From positions 80,976,338 to 81,040,337 of the forward strand of contig CM043953.1 in assembly GCA_014529385.2 (NCBI GenBank): a stretch of DNA of 64,000 bases. Reading direction: 5' to 3'. Position numbers and translations under genes: made by a program. The stretch is from Adiantum capillus-veneris (lineage: Eukaryota; Streptophyta; Polypodiopsida; Polypodiales; Pteridaceae). The stretch's first letter is position 1. Every line of letters begins with the position of its first letter. Of this stretch, positions 11,506 through 22,872 are shown in pieces. Below the pieces are notes generated by a model that did no database searches, was not told the origin of the DNA, and saw only the letters and a program-made list of their open reading frames with translations.

Positions 11506-11928
11506 TCAAGGGAATAGGATATTGTAGAGGTTGGGGGGAAACCCTAAGGCTAAAACCCTATCCTCGTCGTCGAGATAAACAAAGTCATCATCCATGAGAC
11601 CAAATGTGCCATCCGTGTAGTCGTGTAAATTTTCTTCTTCATCATAGGTGCCCATGTTTACTAAGAAGGTCACTAGACGCCTATAGTCATCTTGGTCAAA
11701 AGGGTAGGCTTGTGCAATGGGAGAAACGCTCTCTACTAAGTATGGATCAGACGAGGTCAAGAGACGTATCAGCCATTCTAACTCCTCAAAATTCTTCTCA
11801 CATGCTAGCGTACCTATCAAATCCCATTCACATGCAAGCACTGGAAAGACCATGTGAAATATTTGTGAAAAGTAACGAGGGTACCTCTCACCCAAGGCAG
11901 GAGTGGATGACTCTAGCGTACTAGCCAT
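11506..11928 (-). CDS. Small acidic accessory ORF of element B (intact)
   Basis: About 140 codons from the M-A-S start shared with element A; an in-frame ATG at 11964 would add 12 residues. The N-terminal half is hydrophobic and aromatic (YFSQIFHMVFPVLACEWDLI) and the C-terminal half very acidic, ending YLDDEDRVLALGFPPNLYNI. No signal peptide, zinc finger or clear membrane span. It lies between the W-P-K ORF and the untranslated tail, where a spliced or subgenomic mRNA would be needed. The family is unknown. Conservation with A, including the terminal signature, argues that it is coding. Confidence 0.65.
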   Translation of the reverse strand: MASTLESSTPALGERYPRYFSQIFHMVFPVLACEWDLIGTLACEKNFEELEWLIRLLTSSDPYLVESVSPIAQAYPFDQDDYRRLVTFLVNMGTYDEEENLHDYTDGTFGLMDDDFVYLDDEDRVLALGFPPNLYNILFP

Positions 11929-12174
11929 ATTTGCACACGCAAATAGATGATGGTTAGAGTGCAAATATTACAAGGGTCGTGTTCTTGTGCATAATTTGTT
12001 TTTATGATTTGTGTTATGGCTCTTGCTCTTTTACTTTTTTATATTGTTTTTGTGAGTATAAGGCTTTATATATACATTCCCTAAGATTGGAGATTAAGAG
12101 GTCAGGGAGAAAGGTTGAGAGGGAAGCAAGTGAATGATGGATGTCCACAAACACTCCCCCCTTCCTTGGGTAGA

Positions 12175-13440
12175 TCATACCGTTTGAAATGATGACGTCA
12201 CCCTTTGAAACCAGTTGTTCCAGTTGGTAATAGGTGAGGATTTTTTCCAGTAGTTTTCTATTAGCCTAGGTGCCTCGTCAAGTTGCAAGGGTTGTAAGGT
12301 ACTCTCCCAGGATCGAACTTGAAGTGGTTCATCAGGTGATTCTTGAACACTGGGAGGTGTGGATTCTTTTGTAGCTTCATGGAGGTCCACTACTATAGAT
12401 GGAGGCTGTGTAGAAGCTTTTACCTCTATGGATGTATTACATGAGGAGCTAGAAGCTTCATGGAACTCCCCCCTTCCTGAGCTAGGTGGAATAAATTGGT
12501 TTTGCCTTGGAGCCCAAACTAGCTCTGGACTAGGTGTGTAGCATTCTGTGATCTTTCCCTTCCCACGGTCTGCCATTGGCTTTAGCGTTACACTGTTTGA
12601 CTCATATGGGTTTGTTGTCGATAGGGAAGGACACATTTTACGTTTAGGTACCCAAATTTGCTCATTTCCATCATAGTAGCCTTGGGCTTCTAATAGTTGT
12701 TTTGGAATCCATCGTGATTTGGTCTTGACTCTCCTAGGGCGCGCTCTTGGTTTTCCCAGGAAATTTTTTCTTGGAATGGATGGGAGGGTTGAGGTAGTTG
12801 GAAGTAAGGCCTTGGGGACCCATTGATATGTACTCTTAGGCCGTGCAGGTTGAGTACTTGCAATATTAGTGCTTGCTGCAACTACAAGTGTTGAAGTGCT
12901 AGATTCATGGGTAGCCGGCAAAGACGAGTTAACCACCTTGGCTTGTGAATGTTGGCTATCCTTCAACTTTGCTAGAGTTTGCAACGTAGGTGACTTTGCT
13001 TGAATGATAGGGGTAAGAGTCGGTGGTCGCGTCGTGACACTACCAGTATCCCAATCAATAGTGCATTTGGTTGCCAACATCCACGTGCGTCCCAGGTTTA
13101 CGTTGCCTTCAATAGCTCCCGCGGGCATGACTAGAAACCTCTGCACTATGCTTCCATTGTCATAGACAAGAGGGGTCTGAAGGACTCCAAGAATAGCAGT
13201 TTTCTTTTTATTAATGCCCTTGACTTGCATCGTACTCGGGGATAGGGTCGGTTTCCCTAATTGACACCAAACTCCATAGGATAACAAATTGTGTTTAGCT
13301 CCCGTATCTAATAAGGCATTGTATAGTACTTTCCCATAGGGGCTATTTAGCTCAATTGGGTATCGTAGGGGTGGCTCAGATTCTAATGAGTCATCATCTG
13401 TGTCCTCGAAAAATGCTTGCGTGATTCCTAGATTAGCCTC
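12175..13440 (-). pseudogene. 3' ORF of element B: aspartic-protease-like domain plus W-P-K repeats
   Basis: Open from just after TGA 13441-13443 to 12175, in the same frame as the upstream integrase. Near 13300 it reads VLYNALLDTGAKHNLLSYG, a classical retropepsin D-T-G-A active site, and continues to a flap-like region and NLGRTWMLATKCTIDW. About 150 residues later come WVPK, WIPK, WVPK and WAPR repeats in the same order as in element A, and then NYWKKSSPI and WNNWFQRV. Integrase-then-protease order is not the normal gypsy layout. Two TGA stops separate it from integrase, so it is now disconnected from any start codon in frame. Confidence 0.75.
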
Positions 13441-13464
13441 TCATTGGCGTCTAAGACGTTGTTG

Positions 13465-15690
13465 TCATTCTCGAGCCTCAACTCTTGCTTGGATTTTTTT
13501 AAGCTCTGCTTGTTCCTTGGCAGCCTTCTTTTGATGGATGGCTTGCAACTCTTCCTGGCTTAGAGGATCATAATATCTTTTGAATTTACTCCCATTAAGG
13601 AATCCAATGGTTTCAACTCCATCTAGAGTCTCCACACGAATGGTACCTTGCGGGGTAATTTCACACACTCGATATGGTCCCTTACTAGCGTATTTCAATT
13701 TCTTCTTTTCATTACGTACCCCGTACATAAGAACTTTATCACCAACCTTGATGTCTTTATCCTTTAAATGGCTATCAAACCACTTCTTTCTCCTATCCTT
13801 CTCCACTAGAGCATTTCGCACAGCTAATTGCCTCTCTTCATCTAGCCTTTCCAGGATATATAATCGCTCCACCAAGGGGTTACCATCCCAACCTTCTTGA
13901 GAAGCTACTCGAAGACTAGGAATGACAAACTCCCATGGCATAACTGCTTCTTGGCCATACACCATCTTAAACGGTGTGCAATTCATAACAACTTTATACG
14001 CAGTACGATAAGCCCATAAAGCTGATGAAAGCTTTAGGTCCCAATCAGTGCGATGAGCCTCGACTGTCTTTGTCAAAATGGAGATGAGAGTGTTGTTGGT
14101 ACTCTCAGCTTGGCCATTTGCTTGGGGATAATAGGGTGTAGACTTGTGGTGAGATATCATGAAGTTTGATGTGAGTTCTTTTATTACTTCATTTATAAAA
14201 TGAGTTCCATTGTCACTCACAAGTTCAAAGGGGCATCCAAAACGTGTGATAATGTTCTCAAAGAGGAACTTAGCTGTTGTTTTTGCATCCGCCTTTCGTG
14301 TTGCTTTTGCTTCAGCCCATTTGGTTACATAGTCTGTAGCCACAATGATATATAGTGATTGCGTGTTACGTGCAGCCGGACTAATCGGTCCTACAAAGTC
14401 TAAGCCCCACTTTTCAAATGGTTGGGTTACCTTGATGGGATGTAGAGGCATCCTATCACTTCTTTGTGGCTTCTTGAAGCGTTGGCATTCATCACATCCC
14501 TTTGCAAAAAGTGATGCATCCTTAAACAGAGTGGGCCACCAATAGCTTGACTGTAAGATCTTTCGGGCAGTCAAGTTTCCTGAAAAGTGACCACCAGCTA
14601 CGCCCATGTGTGCCTCTTGTAGAATATATAAATACTCATCCTCGCGAGCACAGCGTCTAAGAACATCATCTTTTCCTCTATTATAGAGAGTTCCAGCCAA
14701 TAAGCAATAGGGTTCGCATTCCTTGATTAATTTTCGAGCTATATCTTTTCGCAGTTCTTTGGGTGGAAAACCATTAACTAAGAAGTTAACAATCTTTTCA
14801 CTCCATTCAGGCATTGTCTCAACAATGAACAAAGGATTATCAGGCAATTCATCATCAACCCCCGTAGGAGCTTCGCCATTAGGGATACGAGATAAATGAT
14901 CCGCCATGACATGTTTCCTCCCAGGCCTCACAACAACGGTGAAGTCAAACTCAAGAAGAATTAACAACCATCGTGTAATTCGACCTGTGGAACACGGCTT
15001 GTTTACCAAATATAGCAATGCTTGATGATCAACATAAAACACAAACTTGGTAGCAAGAAGGTAATAGCGAAATTTCTTTACTGCGTAAATCATAGCTAGA
15101 CCTTCGCGCTCTGTAGTAGTGTAGTTCATCTCGGCATCATTTAATTGGCGACTTGCAAAGCTAATAGGGTAGTCCAATTTATGTTCTCCTGGTTTTTTCG
15201 GTGCGTTTGGATTGTTAGGACACTGTGCGATCAAATGATCTATGCCACAACGATTACAAGTGAGTATTGGCATTGCCAATGCACTCCCTTGAGTTGTTTG
15301 CATTAGTGCGGCATTCTTTTGCATTCTAATGGGGCACTCAGCTACTCGATGTGGTCCACCACATTCGTAGCACTGAAGAGGTGGTCTCCTGGAAAAACTA
15401 TTAATGTTTTGGCCTCTTGCTACTAGCGCAGTAGCTTGATATACCGGTTTGATTTGTCCACAATGGTCTTCCATATAGTACATGGGACACTCCTCAAGCA
15501 TGTTGACTCCATAGGTGATACTAGAGTCTATGTCCTCTTCGCAATCTACATAAGTACTAGATGACTCGCAACCTATTTGGTTCATAGGTGTAACTCTTGG
15601 ATGAGGGGGTTGCGGTCCTAGCACTGGAGGTGGCAACGGTGTGGTTTGGACCACATTTTGGGTTCTAGGGACCATGTGCTGTAATGGCAA
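13465..15690 (-). pseudogene. pol: Element B pol remnant: zinc knuckles, partial RNase H, integrase
   Basis: A 741-codon frame. Near its start are two CCHC knuckles (CYECGGPHRVAEC, CNRCGIDHLIAQC). The text then jumps directly to the second half of RNase H (FASRQLNDAEMNYTTTEREG), so protease (if any), RT and the first RNase H aspartate are deleted in frame near 15200. The integrase is complete: H2C2 zinc site ending CDECQ, then the D,D,E core with IIVATDYVTKWAEA, LVSDNGTHF and PQANGQAESTN, and a C-terminal GPYRV-type module. It ends at TGA 13465, where a CGA codon would fit. Confidence 0.88.
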
Positions 15691-18251
15691 CTATTGTTCC
15701 ATGGGTGGGGTAGGCATCAATGCAGGAACTCGAGGTGAGTCTGCCCAAGCTATAGGCGGTCTATTTTCCATGATGCGTTTAAGCATTGGGCAATCCTTCG
15801 CTTGATGGCCATACCTACCACACGCGTTACAAGTCCCGTTAAACTTTACTCTGAAAGTAGGGCATTCACTCGTAGTATGTGGGCCCAAGAAAATTGAGCA
15901 CCATTGTTGCTCCCTTCTTGGATACATATGAGTGTTTTGTGGAGCACGATTACCCCTAAGTCTTTCTTGGATGGCCTTTGTGAGATCTGCCAAAGTCATC
16001 TCAGATATCGTTTGCTCTTTCACGATTGGCTTTATCTTCATTGGCTCATGCCCTAATGCTTGCGAGCTACTAGACTTTGGCTCGGCAGACACTCTTTCTC
16101 CTGCAATCATTAAATTATCCTCCAATTGGATTGCATTCATGGTGACTGCTTCCCAAGTAGTGATACCTCTAATGACTAGGCCATTATAGATACTTTCATG
16201 TCGTAGTCCCCTAATGAATCTATAGAGCAATTGGTTGTTGTTGAATCGCTCGTTTGGATTGCATCGAGAATTCAAATTCTTTAGGCGACTAATGATGTCT
16301 CTCACGGATTCACCTTCTTCTCGTTGGGCTTTTTGGAGCTGAGAGGCTACACCCCAAAGTACTCCCTCTCGTATGTATTCTTTTAAGAACAGTAGATCGT
16401 TTTCTCTTCTACTCTTAAGGTTCTATACCAATCTCCAGCCTTTCCGCTTAGGGTCAAACTCAAAGCCTTACACTTATGTAGCTCATTGTGCTCTTCCAAG
16501 GAATTGCACACATGTTCAAAGACTTCCATATGCTTTCTAGCATCTCCGTCTCCACTGAATTTCTGTGTGAGCTTAGCTACTTGAACTGCCTTGCTCCTAG
16601 GCTCTCTATCAGGTGCACTACGCATGTTTTCTGCAATAGAGTGACCGATAGTTTGAGCAAATGCTGCCAAATCTCCTATTTGAGCAGGTATAATGGGTGT
16701 ATGTGCTCCTGGAACCACATGTGAGATGGGAGTTGGCCTTGGCCTTGGCATACGCGCGGCTCTTGGGTCCCATATTTCGTATGGTGGTGTACCAGATGGT
16801 GGTCCAAAGTTTACAAGCGTGGCCCTAGGCATAGGGGGTGCCTGATATGGCATGTTATTATTAAATGGCATGGCTCCACTTGTATAAGAGCTTGGATAAT
16901 TCCATTGTGGATTGTAAGCTCTTGGAATAATCTGAGGTGTAGGAGCTACATGAGGCTGAGGTACGACAGGTGCACATGATTGATACATACATGTAGGTAT
17001 AGTTGGGGGCATTGTGCTACTAGGCATCAACGCAGTGTTAACAAATGAACTCCATGGTGTATTTCTTGTCATGCTCACCACTGGGATATGCATGGTAGCC
17101 GTAGTGTCATTAAGAGAAAGATGAGCTAGATCTGGGAAGGTAAAGCTGCCACTTGTGGGCTCAGATTGTACTGAGGCCCCTGGCGAATCAACATATGGAG
17201 GATCAATGGGGCTCACTGAGGGAGTCTCCATTTGTGATAGGGTTGGTTGGTTGGCCTTTCCCGTATCCAAGAATCTCATTAGGCCTGTTGAAGGCATGTT
17301 GATCCCTGTGTTCTGTCTTTCTAACTCGACAATTCTATGGAGGACATCACAGACTTTCTGTTGTTGCTCATCTATGCTAGTAGCACCCGATGTGAATTGT
17401 AGAACATCTAACCAACCCACATGATAGGTGTGTCCTGTGTACCGATCAGTTAAAGCTTCTGCTTGTAGGTCATACTCCCAATTTTCATTTAGGAATATCC
17501 CATCTAGGCCTGGCGTGCTGGAGGTTTCCCTTGAAGTGGAAGCATTATTGCTCCCCATAGCTTGCCCCTCCGTGACTGCTACCTTGAGAGCACTCGGTTG
17601 CTCGAGTGGCATGATTGTTGTCATAGGAGCCTTTGCTTTCAGGGCTCGAATTTGTTCTAGCCTTCGTAGGTTCTCAATTTCCCTCTCCCTTGTTGCTTGC
17701 ATATAGCATTCGATCTCTTGCACTTCGGCAAGACTCCTACCATCGGGTAGTAGAACCTCAGAGGGAGATAGTCCTAAAGGATCAGGAGGTGCACTGGATG
17801 GAACATTCACATGCACACTCTCAAGAAGCATAGGGTCTATTTTAGGCATGAATGACGAATTTACTTCCCCACTCCCTTCATTTATTTCATTAACCGCATG
17901 TTCGGAGCGAGTAGCTCTACTAAGGGTCTCTTTTAAGCGGCTAAACACGCTGGACCCGGGCTGTGGGCCCATGGCATGCATGTCTTGACTTGAACTATCA
18001 GGGTTTGGTGTACGATACCCCTCCGTGACTTCGTAGTCAGAGGAAGAATCTCTAGACGCGATTTGAGGATCTTGGGTCGTGCTACCTTGAGACCCAGCCG
18101 AAGGTCCAGAACCTAGGGTGGAGGAATAATGGGTGCCCGCGTAAATGGAGGCACTACCAATATGCTCGTGCTCTAACACTCGTCCAGAGCGTAGGTTCAT
18201 ATGACTTGGATCCCCTAGAAGTGTCAGTGAGGGCCCGTGAAGGCTGCTCAC
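15691..18251 (-). pseudogene. gag: Gag of element B
   Basis: The first 622 codons (18251-16383) form a long Pro/Ser/Thr-rich N-terminal arm with LNENWEYDLQ and a helical REREIENLRRLEQIRALKAK stretch. The gag domain begins near 16580 (KFSGDGDARKHMEVFEH, LSGKAGDWYRTL). A single-base frameshift near 16395 moves the rest (16382-15691) to the pol frame, where gag continues (RDIISRLKNLNSRCN) to a CCHC knuckle (CNACGRYGHQAKDC). It ends at TAG 15691-15693, followed in frame by the next ORF. The heptamers at the shift are not a classical slippery site, so I call it a mutation. Confidence 0.82.
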
Positions 18252-19167
18252 CTAGTAATTTTGGGTGTTTTGCAACCCAAGTCTTTTCTTATTTATTTAT
18301 TTTCTGATTTTTTGGTCCTTTTTTTTTGACCCAACTATAGAATAGAACGTATGATAGCTCAAAACGAGCGTCTCAGTCAGAGGGACGTGCCGTACTTTAC
18401 AGCCCTCCGTTTGGTCACTTTATGCCCTCGGAATCCCTAAAACCGTCAATTTCTAATAGGGAACTAGGCCCAAATTAGAAAGTCTAAGGGTGCAAGTGGG
18501 AAGAGAAGGGAGGAGAGTGGAGGACTTGTCCCACATGCTCTCATTCCCTCTTGAGGGGGTAGGGTATATATATAAGAGTGACTCAAGTATATATCACAAG
18601 ACTGAGGACTGAGGCCTGGGCCTGGGCCTGGGCTTGGGCTTGGGCTTAATTTTAATTTTTTTTTAATTTTATTTATTTTTTAACTTTTTTGTTTTTTTTT
18701 GTTTTTTTGTTTTTATACACCTCCCCGTCAACAGCTCATAGCTTACAGACAGCTCACTACCTTATCTACTTACTGACAGTGCTGCTAACTACTTACTAAT
18801 CTGTTAACTGCTTATTGACAGTGAGCTAACTGTCCACCTACTTCCTCTCTCACTACCTTACTGTGCAAAGACTGTGTGCAGGCAAACCTTGACAGAAAAA
18901 TGTGTACAGACTGTGGGCAAGCAGAAATTGCTAACTGCCTTCCTACTTATTCATTCACTGCAAACAAGCTAACGACTACTAATTGTGCAAAGACTGTGTG
19001 CAAACAAAAAACACAACATTATGCAGAAATCACAGAACTTGCAGACAACACAGAAATTAACAACTTGCAGAAAAACAACTCATTCCTCTTCCTCTTCCTC
19101 TTCTTTCCTACTACAAACAACTCATAGGAGAAGCACAAAGTGCCTCTTGGGCTTAGTGCAGGGCGAT
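18252..19167 (-). other. Leader of element B, no gene seen
   Basis: Low-complexity sequence between the gag start and the primer-binding site. It has a CTGGGC-type hexamer run (about 18614-18648), poly-T tracts, and two copies of GTGCAAAGACTGTGTGCA (near 18863 and 18983). Probably the 5' untranslated leader. Confidence 0.6.
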
Positions 19168-19185
19168 TCCCCGGCAACGGCGCCA
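19168..19185 (-). other. Primer-binding site of element B, tRNA-Asp type
   Basis: The plus strand reads TCCCCGGCAACGGCGCCA, which I recall as the 3' end, with CCA, of plant tRNA-Asp(GTC). The element strand is its complement, four bases inside the 5' LTR. tRNA-Asp priming is known for Athila-type gypsy elements. Confidence 0.85.
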
Positions 19186-19189
19186 AAAA

Positions 19190-19432
19190 TGTGCGCTCCT
19201 TGCCGCACTGTCGAAGCAAGGGACTTGCCGATACACCGTGTGCGAGCCACAAATGGCTCCAAGCACACAACAAGACTAATCTAGCAAGCTAAAGAGAGCA
19301 AAGGGTGTGTCACTCACCGCTCTATGCTCGCCTTCGTGGTGGATTCCTCGCCGCGATGAAGAAGAAGCTGCAGTCGTGCCACGCTCAACCGCTTCGCCGC
19401 CGTCGTGCTTTCGTAATGCTCGATCGCACACA

Positions 19433-19480
<48 letters not shown>

Positions 19481-19794
19481 TACACACACACACAAGGAGG
19501 TGAAGAAGAAGAAGATGGAGATGGAGATGGAGCAAGAGCACTCTTCTATTGCAGAAATGAGAGAATGAGTGAATTTTAGGTTTAGTTGGCTTTTATAGGA
19601 GCTCACCCCATTCACACTTGGGCGCCCATGCTTAGCCAACTAATCCCTTGAATGTCCCGGTTAGAGTGCGTCTCTCATCGGCGATCACTCTTACCCTTTT
19701 CCTATTGGTCCGACAAGCCCGGTACCTGACTCTACCAAATATATAATACATGTCCGTCGTAGGTGATGGTGTCCGTGAGCCGTGAGGGTTAACA
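19190..19794 (-). repeat. 5' LTR of element B
   Basis: 605 bp with the same termini as the partner LTR; the difference in length is mostly a longer (CT)n run (19438-19477). The TATA equivalent reads CTATAAAAG on the minus strand near 19590. Confidence 0.93.
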
Positions 19795-20722
19795 GGAGGC
19801 ATGGCCTTTGAGGGATAACACTGCAATTTCTGTGGCGGGATGCTTATATAAGGATATCTTTTCTAGATATGGCTGCCCTATTGAGTTGGTTAGTGACCGA
19901 GGAAGTCATTTTTTGAATAAGGTGATGGAGAGAATGCTGCGGTTTTACTTTGTATTGCAAAGGAAATCTTCTCCATATTATCCTCAGGCGAATGGGCAAG
20001 CAGAATCAACCAATAAACAATTGATTCGAATTTTGACGAAGCTAGTGAATATGAATAGAACGGATTGGGATGTGAAACTTCCTTCTGCCTTATGGGCCTA
20101 TCAGACAGCTTACAAAGTGGCTACAGGATTGACTCCTTTTAAGTTAGCATTTGGCATGGAGGCAATCACTCCGGTGGAGCATGTGATTCCGAGTTTGCGG
20201 ATGTTGATTGCGGATCGGCTTCTTCCGGAGGATTCCGTGATTTATCGATTGGATGTTTTGCAGGAACTGGATGAAGAGCGGCTGCAGAGCTTTGCGGTGC
20301 TGCAGGATCTACAGTCTAGGCGGAAAAAATGGCTGGATCTCCCGAAAGCACGGCAATTTGTTCGAGGACAACTGGTCCTTGTCTTCAATTCCCGTCTCGG
20401 GAAGATGCCAGTGAAGCTTAAATTAAGGTGGTCAGGACCACTTTGGATTTTTCAAGCATGCGGGCCTATTTCTTTTTATTTGGCGGATTTGCGAGGGGAG
20501 GTTATTTCTGTGCCGGTCAATGGTTTCAGACTGCGCCATTATGTTTCACCTACCACGATTCAGTGCCCCTTTGCTGCAGTACAAGAGCCGGAAGCCGCCT
20601 TAATCATGATTGGGGATTCTTTTGCATGCAATCTTGGGAAGCGGGAAAAAATCTATGATGGTCGACACCGTGGATCGCCCTATTTTGGGAACTCATTGTG
20701 GAAGGGTTACTATTGCATGTAG
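19795..20722 (+). pseudogene. pol: Pol of element C, 3' part: integrase core and C-terminus
   Basis: Resumes the integrase at the GGAGG duplication. The second catalytic aspartate is in LVSDRGSHF and the glutamate in PQANGQAESTNKQ, followed by DWDVKLPSALWAYQTAYK. The C-terminal module near 20390-20560 (LKLRWSGPLWIF) is the beta-barrel DNA-binding part. The frame joins that of the piece before element B, so only the insertion breaks it here. It ends with a non-homologous tail at 20722. Confidence 0.9.
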
Positions 20723-20804
20723 TCGTTTTTTATTGTGGTTCTCTAGTTTCGTGTGTCGCGCGCTCTTAGTGTTTTATTCTCTGCTCCTACATCTCATCGC
20801 CACC

Positions 20805-22838
20805 ATGACAGCTTCTCTTCTGCAATGTGTCCCTTTCACTCCCGTTCAGCAGCTCGCGCTTCGACAAGTGGACGCGTGGCTGCAAGACTTGCGGCTGCGT
20901 GTGTTCGCCAACCTGGACTGGCAAGGAATCCCAATGCACCCGCAGGTAGCACATTTGATTGAGAAACTCGCGGCTGGTGATATGGTGGTCCTCAACAATC
21001 AACAGATACAATTGACAGCAGAAAGAATCTCAAGATGTTGCTGTTTACCCAACGATGGCGTGGTGCGAGCCTCCCATGTGATCCCTGCTGCAGATGTCGA
21101 GCAGGAATTTTGCTTGAAGGTCAAAGGGGAGTATAAACTGTCAGGGTTGTCAGATGTGGCAACCAGGGATGCATATCGGTGGTTCCTTGAGGCGATTTGG
21201 CTACAGGCCAAAACGTATACTATTTCGACCCGAACTAGAAATGTGTTGCATTCGGCCAACTTTGGGCCAGTAGCTTGGGCAACAGTGGTCAGAGAGCGAC
21301 TGCTGGCGGAGTGCCAACGAGTGATGGCACAGTTGGGGAGGGGTACCCCAACCAATACAAAGGTGGGCCAACTGCTCACATTGATCTTTCCTTTGAGAGA
21401 AGTATTTCCTCTCGCCCTGCGTCCTCTTTGCCACTTTGAAGATGATCGCTTGGTGGTCCAAGGCACTAATCCTCCTCTGTTGCAAACACAAAGCTTGGCA
21501 GTGCTGGCGGAGAGAGAAACACAGCAGCAACAGGTGGGTACTGTGGAATTGCTTGGTTCATCGACGGCGGTGGTATCTTCTGGAGCCCAAGAGATGGCCA
21601 CTGCAGGTGTAGGATCAGCAAGCCGCAAGCGCGGCCGTGAGGAGCAGCAATTTTCAACACCACCTCCAGCAACTGCATCTCCTGTTGCGGAAGATTCTAC
21701 GGTGGCTCGCTGGCGCCGCTGAATGCAGGAAAGAGTTAGCAGTACGACTCCCTTGAGGATGAGCTCTGCGGTTGCGGACGTCTCCGCTCAACCGGAAACG
21801 TTGGGTATTACGAATGCGGCTGCCTTGACGGGAGGTATTCTCCCCGCAGCGCTACCCTGGGAGGCTACGGTAGCAACGACCACTGCTGACCAATTACAGG
21901 CATGCAGCACATTTTTTAGCAGACTTGCAGAGTCTATTCGTGCGGCCTGGCCAGCCCCAGCCACAGAGGGACGAGTCAATGAGCTGGAAGCGCAGGTAGC
22001 GACTTCGCAGACTCGGATTGACGAGTTAAACACTAAGAATGAACAGCTGACTGCCACTACTTGCCAGCAAGGGGCAGAAATACAAAGATTAAGAGGAGCT
22101 AATGCTGAGTTTTTAAGGTCTATTCAACAAGAACTTCTTCAGTTGAGAACACAGCATAGCCTAGCTTCTTACTTAACCTCGCACCCTGGCGATGTAATGA
22201 TCAACATGACTGATTTGGATGCATTGGCAGTGGAGATGCAAGAGGATCTCCGAACTTTTTTAGATATTCAATTACAAAGCTGGAGCACACGCTTGGCTGC
22301 TGAGGTGGGAGCACAGCCACCTGCTCAGCAAGTTGTGGTGCACCAACCCGAGTCATCCAACACTGACAGAGATAAGAGTGTTGTTCCAGAGGGTTTTGAT
22401 GTTGCTGATTGGGCACAAGCTACAGAGGATTGTGCTGAAGCCCAGGCTCATGTCTCTTGTTTGCAGAAAATGATTCGTCGATTTCGTAAGGAGAGGCGCA
22501 GGGTCTGTTTTTGGGTGGAGACCTTAGCTCATTCCTTTTCTCTCAGTCTCCCACCTTGCCCTCCATTTTGGGCTGCTCTTAATCGCTACCTTACTCGTTA
22601 TTATCCCTTGCATACACCTCTTGCTCCTTTGCCACAGCCGCCTCAATCTATCTCCTTGCCAACGCAGTTTATTCCTCAAGCTGCCTGGCCAAAACAAATT
22701 GAGATAGATCCAGGTCTTTTGGATGAAGTCTATCGAGCCCATACTACAGATTTTTGGGGCTTTGGCTATATTGATGTTTCCTCTTCACCAGAGCAGGGTG
22801 CAGAGCAACCAACGGAACCTTCCAATCGGAGGGGCTGA
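20805..22838 (+). pseudogene. Large 3' ORF of element C, unknown function
   Basis: A 677-codon frame downstream of integrase, interrupted only by TGA 21720-21722, which is directly followed by ATG. The start at 20805 is chosen for its ideal context GCCACCATGA; weaker in-frame codons lie upstream. Residues 1-220 are globular (LRLRVFANLDWQGIPMHP, then VATRDAYRWFLEAIWLQAK). A basic patch SRKRGREEQ precedes the stop. After it come an Ala-rich stretch and a predicted coiled coil (VNELEAQVATSQTRIDELN), then a Pro-rich C-terminus. No signal peptide or membrane span, so not an envelope protein. It might be a nuclear accessory protein; the family is not recognised. Confidence 0.65.
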
Positions 22839-22872
22839 TTGTGGGTTCGCGCAATCCACCGTGCGTGCCAGG

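Larger units (their letters stand above)
9557..19794 (-). mobile_element. Element B: RT-less Ty3/gypsy (Athila/Tat-like) element nested in element C
   Basis: LTRs at 9557-10146 and 19190-19794 begin TG and end CA on either strand and are flanked by GGAGG (9552-9556 and 19795-19799). Polypurine tract and tRNA-Asp primer-binding site both place it on the minus strand. Order in its own sense is gag, zinc knuckles, RNase H (C-terminal part), integrase, protease-like domain, W-P-K repeats, small acidic ORF. RT and the start of RNase H are missing through a clean in-frame deletion near 15200. It cannot replicate alone. LTRs differ by a few percent by eye. Confidence 0.94.

Noticed and set aside
16383-16400. 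Programmed -1 frameshift in gag of element B
   Set aside because: The bases at the shift (GAGAAAACG) do not form a slippery heptamer in the right frame; a one-base deletion explains it.
19168-19185. tRNA-Asp gene
   Set aside because: Only the 3' 18 bases match, in the position of a primer-binding site; no cloverleaf is present.
20999-21628. 209-codon minus-strand ORF opposite the 3' ORF of element C
   Set aside because: It is antisense to a better-supported frame, and its composition follows from the other strand.
20805-22838. Envelope gene making element C a retrovirus-like element
   Set aside because: No signal peptide, membrane span or furin-like site is visible in the ORF; the location alone is not enough.
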